This document shows, one piece after another, positions 33,381 through 43,336 of a DNA stretch of 64,000 nt. Origin of the DNA: Acheta domesticus (taxonomy: Eukaryota; Arthropoda; Insecta; Orthoptera; Gryllidae). The stretch lies in the NCBI GenBank assembly GCA_031308135.1, contig JAHLJT010008446.1:162065532-162129531 (forward strand). Reading direction: 5' to 3'. How positions within the stretch are numbered: the stretch's first letter is position 1; each line of letters starts with the position of its first letter. The notes beneath the pieces are model-generated. The model was not told the origin of the DNA. It saw only the letters and a program-made list of their open reading frames with translations, and did no database searches. The position numbers were made by a program, and so were the translations under genes.

Positions 33381-34601
33381 ACGTACGTGAGTGATTTCCG
33401 TACACGGAGTGATATACGTAGTATAGAGAAAGTTATGTAATGCTGGGCGATAAAATGGCCAATTTTCGGCGGAAAAAAATTAATTGCCGGGCCGTAAATA
33501 CAAAAAAGTGGATAAAACCAGTAGCAAAATTAAGAAAAAAATCCCCTAACACATAGTGAAGCCAGAAACCCTGTTTTCTAGGTCTTTGATACCGAAAAAC
33601 CAATTGAAAGGAAAACGTCCGTCTGTCTGTCTGTCCGTCTGTGAACACTGCTAGCGCCTAAACCATACGTACGATTTCTTTCAAAATGGATATTCCGCGG
33701 TCGATCTGGTTCTAGTCAAAGCTTTGAGATTTTGAAAAAGATTCTTTGAAATTTGGGTGTACTTTATACAAAGCCCCCCGGGGATTTTCAAAATTTTCTC
33801 AAAAACGGCTCCAAATTTTTTCTTTAAATTTCTTGTATGAATAAAGTAAACTACACTTATTAACATGGCATAGGTCCGACTTTCACGGATAACTCTGATT
33901 TTTTTTAAATTATGAAAGTTTGAATTTTTTCGTTGTCTTTCTCCAACTACAAAATTGAAGATAGATATTTTTCCTTCAAATAAAATGTGTTCTCCAAAGT
34001 CAGTTCTTTTCTCAAGATCATGTGCATTCTTTTGAAAATTTTAGTAGTTTTCGCGCAATACTGCGTGCAATATGTGCAATTTTAAAAAATTACAAAAACA
34101 AGATTTTCTCAAAAACGACTCCAAATTTTTTCTTTAAACTTTTGGTAGGGATAGTGCTAAATGTACCCTATGAGATGACATAAACACCATATTGCTCTAT
34201 TCTTTTGTTTTTTCAAAAGTGCAAAAACGTATTTTTTTGACTTGTCTCTCACGTCGTTAATATTTACACTAGCGGCGAATTGTTCACATTATTATATTTA
34301 TGAGTACATGTGCTTTAAATAATGTCAAGTAAATTTTATCGAAAACACATTCGTTTTCGGTGAAAAGTAGCTCAAATTTCCACATTTTCAGGAACGCTCA
34401 AACGTCATTTTCTTATAAATCTTAATAAAACTCTTCAAACTTTTCGATCGGATAGTGCTAATGTCATTCTTTAATATGACGTAAAGTTTATTTTGAGTTA
34501 TTTTTTGTTTTTTCAAAAGTTATATAAACGTAAATTTTTTTAAAGATCTCTCACATATTTATTATGCACATTATCCGCAATTAGTAAAGATTATTATTTT
34601 T
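33381..34601 (+). repeat. Dispersed repeat G, copy d, left part
   Basis: It has GAGAAAGTTATGTAATGCTG, AATTAATTGCCGGGCC, GTCCGTCTGTCTGTCTGTCC (33619), the ATGGATATTCCGCGGTCGATC block and at least two repetitions of CGGCTCCAAATTTTTTCTTTA. It is interrupted at 34601 by a TIR transposon and resumes at 37154. Confidence 0.75.
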
Positions 34602-35049
34602 GGGTTATTCCACGTAAAACCGGACAGAAAAAAACCTGAGGTGTTTCAAATTCTCTAATATTTTTTTACACTATCTATTATGAAAAGTAAGAGACACGTA
34701 TTTTTTTTATTTAGCCGAGAATACATTATTTTTGAAGTTACAATTATTGAAATATATTAATTTTTCTCCAATGTTCAGATGTTTAATAATTTTTAACTCC
34801 AAATGTATTGCTTGTAAAAAATTAAACTTGATGTCAAATTAAAGCTAAAGAAGCGATCTTTCAACAAGTGTTTATAAATAATTGCATATTTTTATATTGT
34901 GTTTTTTAAATTGTTTGTAATTTTTAAAACTAGTTTTTTAAGATGATCCCCATATTTTTTGTTTTAAACTCGATGGCAATAAATTCTTTAGACTTTCATC
35001 TCCATCTCTGCAAATTTTCAAAATGGCTTCTGTTTTAGAACTCACGTAA

Positions 35050-35340
35050 AAAAAATAATATTCAACGGAGCGCAGAGCATTTTCTGGACCGCCGCGGCGC
35101 GCCGCTGCCATACCGCTTTGTCAATGCTCCCTGTGACTTCCTCCACTGGACTTACGGCCTTGCACAACACTGCCCACGCCCTTTCATCGATGTCAGCAAG
35201 TCGTTTACCACCCAAGGCAATGGCAGGAAGTCGACCAAGCAATACAAACATTGGAATCAGTTTACATCCAAGAGTGTGTGACACAGTGCAAATAATATCC
35301 TCGTTTGTGACGCGTGTGTGAGTGCCCGTGCGCTTCTTTC
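35050..35340. other. GC-rich block inside the TIR element
   Basis: The one GC-rich part of the element. It is open on the minus strand (35042-35284) and the plus strand (35118-35321), with no motif I recognise. It may be a 5' leader or promoter, or captured host DNA. Confidence 0.3.
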
Positions 35341-35379
35341 TTTCTAGGAGAGTGACAAAAAATAATTGAAGATGTCAGG

Positions 35380-36560
35380 TACAATGAAGATACGCTTTGA
35401 TTCATGTTTCAATCCTTTCAATCTATAAAAGTATGATAGAACTGAATGTAAAAATTTAAGACATGTAATACGAAGTATCCTTCAAAAGTTGGGCACACAA
35501 TACTTACGCCGAATTACGCCGAACTTGAAAAATTTGTAACATATGCAGATGGAGAACTTCAAAATGGTTTATAAATGAATGTCAAACTTCTAAAGGTACC
35601 ATTGAAACATTTTCCAGCAAACCTGGTACAAGTCATCAGAGTAGAAATTCAGAAGAAGACAATAATTCGTTATTGAACATTGAAATGAGAGATAATGGTG
35701 ATCTAACTCCTAGTGAAGAATTTTGATATGGAAGAGGTAGAAGAAGAACAAGAAAATAAATACATCATAGAAGAATTGAAAAAAAAAGATACAAAACTAC
35801 TGATGATGATAAAACTTAAAATTTTAACGATTTTCGAAGATTGGTCTTTTCCTAAAGTTAAAAAACATTTCTATGCATCTACTCACATGATAACTGTTTG
35901 TAAAACAACTAGCAACAAAGGAATATTGTCAACTCCACATGTGAAATCCAGAAGAGCTATCGTCGCTTCTGTACACCAATATGTTCTGGCTTTTTATTGT
36001 TCAGATGACGTTAGCCGTATAATGAGTAAATAAAGGGAAAAATAATTTTATTTCAGTAAGAGAGAATGGGGGATATTCACAAACAAAAGAGGATTATACT
36101 GAGCAACATGAAAGAAACCTACTGACATTTTAAAGAAAAGTCTCCGCACCTAAAGATCAGATTTTCAAAGTTCGCTGAATTAAGACAAACACTGCATTTT
36201 ACCAGGAGCTAACGGTACACATACAGTATGTGTTTGTGTATATCACGAAAACCTACGAGTAAAGTTAATGTTTGACGGAGGAGGTTTCGCAAAGTTAACA
36301 TATGATGTTGGAGCATTGAAGGATTGTCGATACTACCTAACAAAAGTTATTTTTGACACTCCAAGAGCTTACTGTTACTTTAAAAAGTGTGACAAATGTC
36401 CTGGAATAGAACGACTTAAAATGTTGCAGGAAAAGTTTGAAGAGAGAATGATTGACAGAGTGACGTATCGGCAGTGGATTCAAAAACATACAAAACATAG
36501 TGATTTTTCTTCTTCACCAGTGAAGATCATGAAGAAGAAAGAATTCACTTAAAAGTCATA
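35380..36560 (+). pseudogene. Transposase-like protein of the GGG-TIR element
   Basis: Blocks in order, in shifting frames: RFDSCFNPFN near 35395; HVKSRRAIVASVHQYVLAFY and CSDDVSRIMSK (35940-36030); GKNNFISVRENGGYSQTKED (36045); KSPHLKIRFSKFAELRQTL (36135); GANGTHTVCVCVYHENLRVK (36210); GALKDCRYYLTKVIF and CYFKKCDKCPGIERLKMLQE (36310-36430); and MIDRVTYRQWIQKH (36450). This order matches, from memory, the transposase-like family also seen at 897-1271 and 7141-8480. Frameshifts lie near 36030, 36115 and 36205. The later catalytic part (the DFSENY and NNSQAT blocks) is missing, so this copy is internally deleted. Confidence 0.7.
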
Positions 36561-37153
36561 GAACTGCAGCAAAATGGCTACGTGTGAACCTTGTGAAGCT
36601 TGTTCCCCCCAGCGTTTCATTCGATAGCGGCACATACAACGACGGGCGCATGAGGTTCTCGCGACGCTGTGAACGAGGAAAGATTTAAAAAATTCTCAAA
36701 AATTTATTTTAACAGAAGCCATTTTGAAACTTCGCAGTCCTTTAGAAAAAAGTATGAACTTTCTTTTCGTTTTTTTTCAGATTTTTAATTCGTGGTAAAA
36801 TTAATAATTTTATAAATAAACATTTATAAACAAAAAATTAACATTAAAAAATAAAATTTTATAAACAATAAGATAAATTTCATGAAAGTTATAGATATAA
36901 GCTTTGATTTAAGAGGAACTCAAAACCGAAATTTTCAAACGATTTTGAGATACAAAATATTATACACGTCAGTGCGTATGAAGTTACGGAAAATTTAAAA
37001 AAATAAAATGACGAAAATATAAATATTTGAGCAAAACTAAAAACACGTGTTGTGTAGTTTATTTTCATGAACCTGTAAAAAAATAATCAGAAGGATATCA
37101 GACATCGAGGTCAATTTTCCTTCAAATTCGTCCGATTTTGCGTGGAATGACCC

Positions 37154-37770
37154 ATTTGCGAGTGTAAGTGCTTCAAATAACTTCAAATGAAGTATTTTGA
37201 AAACTCAAAAATTTTCTGTGAAAATGAGCTTCAAATTTTGCAATTTAGTAGCGCTAAAAAGCCATTTTTTCTTAAACGGCACATAATTTTTATAAGAAAA
37301 TTGCCATTTACGGCTAGGTTTTTGTGCTCTTTAATATTCTAAAATAAATATTTTCGTTCTACCAATAGGAAACTGAAAATTAAGAAAATGACAAAAAATG
37401 TACTTTTGGTGGTGTAGATGGTAGCTGGCAAGAAACAGTATGTGGCAATTCCGAATATCTAGCGATGACTCAAGGAAATAGAAAACTAATATGGAAAAGT
37501 CTGTATTCTGTAGCACCACTAGTTCTCTGTGTAGTCACTTCACTTCTTCTTCTCTTCATGTTTTCGTATTTCTTGTGTAACGGTTGTTTGGAGATTCGAA
37601 TACTAATGCACTTTTTGTCAGTGTTTCAGGAAACTATGGGTAAAATTCGTGGAAAATGGGAGGAAATAATATGAATATAGCCATTTTAAAGGTCATTTTA
37701 AAAGAACTCTTCAAAAATGTTAGTTGTGAAGCAATAAACTGAACACAAAAGTTCAATATTTCTCACGCAA
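37154..37770 (+). repeat. Dispersed repeat G, copy d, right part
   Basis: It resumes at GAGTGTAAGTGCTTCAAATA and runs through CTACCAATAGGAAACTGAAA to CTGTAGCACCACTAGTTCTC. It is collinear with copy f (41103-41259 and 42120-42330). Confidence 0.75.
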
Positions 37771-38960
37771 TGCAATGACTCATGCAATGCTCGTTTTACT
37801 TTCTCGTCTTACGAATACTTCATAAGAAGAGAAAGTTATGTTATTATGCTCCGGAAAACGGGGAATTTTTGCCAGAACAACTCTTATAGCTGGGGAGTGG
37901 TAAATGTGGATAAAACCTGTTGCTAAATTTAGAAAAAAAAATCCTCTAACTCGTGGTGTGCTTTGTTGCTTCTTGATACCGAAAACTCGATTGACACCAA
38001 AACGATCGTCTGTCAGTCTGTGTGTCCGTCGGTGGTCAACGCAGCGCCTAAATCGCTCAACCGATTTTCTTCAATCTTGATTTTCACAATCTATTGGCTG
38101 ATGTCAATGCTCTTGGAATTTGAAACCGATATTTTAACTTCGGCGGTACTTTACATGAAGCCCCTTGGACATTTTCAAAGTTTTCAAACAAATGGCTCCA
38201 ATCTTTTAATAAAATTCTGTTGTTGAATAGTGCGAAGGACGTTTAAGAGAATGATACAGGTATCATTTTCGTTGATAACCCCAATTTTTCGAAAATTGCA
38301 AAAAACAATTTCAAAATTGCAAAACTAAACATAGAGATTTTGGCCTCAGGCAAAGTCGGTTGTGCAAAATTAGTACTTTAATTTAGGTCCATGTACATTT
38401 TTTGAAAAAAACGAGTAGTTTTTTGCGTAAATTTCCCCAAAAACAGTGACACAAAACATAAATTTCACAGTGAATGTTACCAAAATTTGGTTTCTCAAAA
38501 ACCGTTCAAAATTCTTTCTTTACATTTTCTTCACTTATGTAATAAGGGCCGGTAAAAATATGGTGCTAGTCCCATTTCTGGGTATCGTTTGGTGTTTCGA
38601 AAATTGCAAAAAAAAATTTTAAAACTATAAAATTGTAGATAGAGATTTTTGCTTCAAACTCTGTTGTACAAAATTAGCTCTTAAAAAGGTCGTTTATATT
38701 CCCAATTGTTTCGAAAATTACAAAAAAAATTTCAAAACTGCAAAATTGAAGATACAGATTTTTGCCTCAGACAATGTCGTTTGTACAAAATTAGCACTAG
38801 GTCACGTATATTTTTGGAAAAACGGGTATTTGGGCGTAATTTGCGCTTGAAATTTACGAAGACAAATTTTCTCAAAACAACTCCAATTTTTTTCTTTGAA
38901 TTTTCTCCGCATGTGTACTAAGAGAGGGTAAATAAAAAATTAACTAGTGGTGTTATATAA
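37771..38960 (+). repeat. Dispersed repeat G, copy e
   Basis: It starts at a new GAGAAAGTTATGTTATTATG, with GATAAAACCTGTTGCTAAAT and CGTCTGTCAGTCTGTGTGTCC (about 38008, read in two parts). Several internal repetitions of GCAAAATTGAAGATACAGAT-type blocks lie at 38320, 38620 and 38740. It is directly downstream of copy d, so d and e are in tandem. Confidence 0.7.
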
Positions 38961-39521
38961 TGACACAGACTTTCTCGCAGACTTAGTTTTCTAATCTGAA
39001 AATCTAATCTTATCTGAACTAGAATTTCGGTTATCTTTCCAGATATCTTCTTTGGGCGCCCAAAGGACTTTTTTTTTTACATTCTAGGGATTTTTCGGCT
39101 TCCTAACGCTAGAAATGAAACCATCAAACACTTATTACTAAAGACCGGATTTTCGTGCAGTAAAACTCTCTAAAACTTGCAGTAAAAGCACCAAAACGTG
39201 CAAAAACATGCAATAAAAAGATCAAAACTTTGCAAAACGGTGTTATATAGCCTGAAAGCTTCAGTTAATCCATTCATCAACTTATTTTATATTTGGGATG
39301 TGATATATATACGGTGATTGATTTATTATGGTTTGAGTATTTTATTATAATTTTCTACAAAATATTTAATCAAACCATATTGGACATATGCGCACAAAAA
39401 ATTAATTTAGCATAAAAATACAAGCAAGTAAATACAATAATTGAAAAATACAAACAATCCTTCAGAAATCAAAATAATTAAGTTACAGAAGAAATGTTCT
39501 TAATTGTTTTCATTATAATTT
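38961..39521. other. No gene; low-complexity TGCARTAAAA motif
   Basis: 39150-39230 has irregular repetitions such as CGTGCAGTAAAAC, TTGCAGTAAAAGC and ATGCAATAAAAAG. Related words recur at 40490-40600. The rest is AT-rich and unassigned. Confidence 0.45.
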
Positions 39522-39531
39522 ACAATTATGT

Positions 39532-39815
39532 TTGTACTTGGCGCGAGAGCCCGCGTACGGGTCAGGGCCTTCCAGCAGCGTCCCAGCCTCGCTGCCATGG
39601 GTTAAGGGGGTACATGTGGTTAGCACGACGACATCCCTACGCCGTATTCTGGTCTTCTCAACCTGAGAAGTGAGTTTTCCCATCGTTACACAGCAACATG
39701 TACTGGGATATTGCAAAGGAAAACGCACACTATAAACTTGCCCGACCGGGAATCGAACCCGGGGTAGCGTCATGGAAAGGGAGCACACTGACCAACGAGG
39801 TTAAGCCGCCCTGGC
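39532..39815 (-). mobile_element. tRNA-headed SINE, family 3
   Basis: The minus-strand head is GCCAGGGCGGCTTAACCTCG then TTGGTCAGTG (A-box region), with B box GGGTTCGATTCCCGG at about 39748. A body of about 200 bases ends CTCTCGCGCCAAGTACAAA. The duplication ACAATTATGT lies at 39522-39531 and 39816-39825. The head is unlike those of families 1 and 2. It is not a functional tRNA, because it has a retroposon body and no mature 3' acceptor stem. Confidence 0.85.
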
Positions 39816-39825
39816 ACAATTATGT

Positions 39826-40600
39826 GTATTTCCAAATTGTTTTTTTGAGAAATTATTATATGTTTTATCAAACTATGTTTCAGACAGGGATAGTTTCGTT
39901 CTACATACTATACATTTGTGTGCCGAGCCTTTCTCTGGCGTACGTGTTAATGCAGCTAAAAGCGGCCAAAACTGCGTTTATTCTCTCTTGATTCCCCAGG
40001 GCATAATCTGTTCCGAGAATTTCGATCAATTTGAAATACAGTGCGCACGCCACCAAGCTTCTCACCCGAACTTAAGATCAAATGTGACTCGCGTATGCAG
40101 TCTTGTGTTGGTAAGTTCAGCAACGACTGAAACAACAGACATATGATCCGATTGGGAAGATAGACCCCGAACATAGCGTTGGCTGAGTAGCCGCAACCAA
40201 GGGCGCGGTCCTAGTTCGTGGTTAACACCGCATATCCGTGCTGCACTAGCTCACTGTCAGAAATTTTAGTTAGACAATAGGCATCATGAAATGTATAGAC
40301 GATCAGTTCATAGGGTAACAAAATGCGGAATTAGTGCGTATTAAACACACCACACAGACCACCGGAATGCATTACTGGGTTATGTCATTAAAACTTTTTC
40401 TCAAGTAAAATATTTAAAAAAGATGCATTAAAACAAGTTGATAATATAAAAATTATATTTTGAGCAATAAATTATAAATGCAACAAATTCGTCCAGTAAA
40501 ATCCCAAAATTCGCAATTTTCTGGCAGCATTACCTAAACGTGCAATATCGTGCAGTAACCCCCAAAACGAGCAATTTCGTGCAAAATAAAACTACTACTA
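39826..40600. other. No gene recognised
   Basis: Short frames (39698-39991, 39916-40146) have no known motif. The last 110 bases carry the TGCARTAAAA-type words also found before the SINE, so the SINE may have landed within one longer unit. Confidence 0.4.
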
Positions 40601-41259
40601 AAATAACGTTCGTTTCATGATTCAAATTTCTCTCAAGGTTTCATCCAATTTTTTACATAAAAACCATATTGCTCTATTGGTTGGTTTTTTCAAAAATTGC
40701 AAAAATGTAATTTTTTTCACGTTTTTCACGTCGATAATATTTACATTAGCGGCGATTTTTTACATGATTTTTTTTACATTATTATATTTACGAGTACATG
40801 TGCTTTAAATAATGTCAAGTAAAGTTTCTCGAAAACACAACTGTTTTCTGTGGAAAGTAGCTCAAAATTTCGCAGTTTCAGAAACGCTCAAACGCCATTT
40901 TCTCATACATGGCTGCAATTTTTTTCTTCAAACTTTTTTAACGGATAGTGCTAATTACACTCTTTACCATGACGTAAAGTTTTTTTTGAGTTACTTTTTT
41001 GTTTGTTTTTTTCAAAAAAATCCATAAATGTAATTTTTTGAAGGATCTCTCATATCTTTAATATGTACATTACCAGGAATTTGTAAAGATTATTATATTT
41101 GTGAGTGTAAGTGCTTCAAATAACTTCAAATGAAGTATTTGGAAAACTCAAATATTGTCTGTGAAATTGAGCTTCGAATTTTGCATTTTTAGTAGCACTA
41201 AAATGCAATTTTCTTTAAAACGGCGCATAATTTTTAAAAGAAAATTGCAATTTAGGACA
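40600..41259 (+). repeat. Dispersed repeat G, copy f, left part
   Basis: It has AAACGCTCAAACGCCATTTTC-type and GGATAGTGCTAATTACACTC blocks, and an intact ATTATATTTGTGAGTGTAAG at about 41090 that shows the empty site for the element at 34602. It is interrupted at 41260 and resumes at 42120. Confidence 0.75.
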
Positions 41260-42119
41260 AAGGTCCGTTCGCTGTAACTTCACTCCGCATGTAAACAAAC
41301 TTGAGTGTATCCCTCCACTCTGTAGTTCGTGATTGGCTACGCCATACGCGCCACGACCATACTCAAATGCCCGGCACATGTCACAGCCAGAACTGTCATA
41401 GCGTATTATTTTCTCTAGTTCTTTAATACGTCCAAAATACCAGCCAAAATATGCAGATATTTGGCTTAAATATCACAGAACTTACATTTACTTGTGTTCT
41501 TGCAAGGTAACTGTGAAATCCTGCCCAAAGCACGAATTTCATGAGAACATACAGTGACGTTCTTTTAAAATTTGGCAGCCCCGAATCTTCATTAACCACA
41601 TCAAGAATTTTATTTTATGTTGGATATTCGTTTCTACGAAAAAAATGTGCACATGAATACGAATGGCAGATTAAAAGCTTCATCGCACTCGCCTTCCACC
41701 TGTTTTGCTCTACATCTCTTTATACGTGGAGAAGATACTTTTCCAATGACTTAATTCATTACACAGTTTTCAAACACAATACCATCTTCTTCTCCCCACT
41801 TCTGAGGGATTTTCCCTGCGAATGTTTCAAACCGGCGACGGCGGCCTAGCGAATGAACATTATTTCAAAGAGGTCCGTTGGCAGCTGAAGGTCAGCAGTT
41901 AAGGTCACGCTCGGTGTCTGATTTTCCTTCAAGGCAAAGGAGAAAATTATTTCGACTGTTTGTGTAGAGAGTCAGAAAATAAATCAATTTTGAAAGGGAC
42001 CTAACTCCTACAGCGCACGACGCCCTGAACGGGAGTGCGATGTCCGTCAGCCAATGAGAACAAATGACGACCACGTGCATTTGTTTACGTACTGAGTAAA
42101 GTTAGAGCGAACGGACCTT
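41260..42119. mobile_element. 0.86 kb nonautonomous TIR element (MITE)
   Basis: The left end AAGGTCCGTTCGCTGTAACT and the inverted right end AAGGTCCGTTCGCTCTAACT match at all but one base, and the similarity continues through GTAAACAAA, about 40 bases in all. It interrupts repeat G: copy d at 37310-37325 reads through this place. A TA target is possible (CTAGG in copy d), but the left side reads AA. The interior frame at 41541-41849 has no transposase motif. Confidence 0.75.
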
Positions 42120-42440
42120 AGGTTTTTGTGTTCTTCAATATTTTAAAATTAATATTTCCGTTCTACCAATAGGAAACCGAAAAATTAAGAAAATCACAAA
42201 AAAATGTAGTTTGTGCGGTGACAGATGGCAGCTGGCAAGAAAGAGTATGTGGCAATTCAGAATAGCTATAGCGAAGACCCAAGGAAATAGAAAACTAATA
42301 CGGGAAAGTCCGTGCCATTCTGTAGCACTGCAATTGTACACTTTCTACAACTGTGCACTACTACAATTGTGCACTACAATTGTGCTCTACTACAATTATA
42401 CACTTTCTACATCTACAATTGTGAAGACATGATTTTTTTC
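42120..42440 (+). repeat. Dispersed repeat G, copy f, right part
   Basis: GGTTTTTGTGTTCTTCAATA, CTACCAATAGGAAACCGAAA and ATTCTGTAGCACTGCAATTG are collinear with 37318-37515. They are followed by a short CTACAATTGTGCA-type tandem. Confidence 0.7.
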
Positions 42441-42445
42441 CTTAA

Positions 42446-43332
42446 CCCTTTCGTGGGCAAAATATATCCAGATTTAGTTTGTAAAAACTGATACGAAAAA
42501 ATGATTAAATAATATAGTGTTATTTGGAATTTACATTGATGAATGAAATCATATCATCCATTATTACATACAAGGTGGTGGGAAGTATTCTTCCCACGGC
42601 CCTTTTTGGGTATGAAAAAAATTGACATGAACTACATATAAAAATTTCGACTTTTAACAAAATTCTTTTATTTTGCATTAATTTTCTACGAAAACTTCTA
42701 AAACATGGATCTAAACAGAGTGGCACAGAAAATGAACAAAAATAAACACGAAACTATATAGTACGCAAAATGAATTCGCATATGATAACACGAATTTATA
42801 TGTTGGGGATTATCCTAGACATTCAGGCATTGTCATAATCAGCATCATGAAGTTAAATTTTTGTATTTAGAGTACAAAGACTATCAAATTACCCCTCAAA
42901 ACTTGTTTGTATAAAATCATAAATGCAAAGAAAATAGCAAGGGAACTACTTTTCGCACGTATACAATAATTATGATAATACACAGATTACCCCGCAAAAA
43001 TGTGTAGAACACAAATTGAACATTACCCAAACATCTAACTAAATGACAAATAAACAAACACATTCTCACATACATCAAAACATAAAAAAGGTAGGAAATC
43101 CATAAAAACTGGTAGAAGTACGCTCACGACAATGCTAGATCATTCACACTTTACCTCACGCGGCCCCCAAACTCAACAATGATGGAAATGGCGGGAATTT
43201 CACTATGCAGAAACGTTTCCAATAGTCAAAGATAAATTACAATACATGGTATGGGCAATAAGAACACTTCAGAAGGAAACTGGAGAGATATTAGTGAAGT
43301 GGGAAGCATGCTTCCCACGGCCCACGAAAGGG
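42446..43332. mobile_element. piggyBac-like nonautonomous element
   Basis: Perfect 13-base TIRs, CCCTTTCGTGGGC, lie at both ends. TTAA (42442-42445) precedes the left end and TTGA (43333-43336) follows the right, a worn TTAA duplication. TTAA targets and CCC-type ends are the piggyBac signature. A subterminal palindrome (GGGAAG.AT.CTTCCC followed by ACGGCCC) lies at about 42573 and again at 43300. No transposase is present. Confidence 0.8.
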
Positions 43333-43336
43333 TTGA

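Larger units (their letters stand above)
34602..37153 (+). mobile_element. 2.55 kb DNA transposon with GGG...CCC TIRs
   Basis: The left end reads GGGTTATTCCACGTAAAACC. The right end read inverted gives GGGTCATTCCACGCAAAATC, and the pair match over about 23 bases with three differences. The insertion interrupts repeat G: copy f at about 41088-41103 shows the site as ATTATATTTGTGAG. Here TTTT stands on the left and ATTT on the right, which fits a 4-base duplication with one later change. The interior encodes a broken transposase-like protein on the plus strand. Four-base duplications with GGG ends recall the Sola superfamily, but that name is tentative. Confidence 0.8.

Noticed and set aside
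39735..39815. Possible tRNA gene on the minus strand
   Set aside because: It is the head of a SINE with duplication ACAATTATGT, without a proper 3' acceptor stem.
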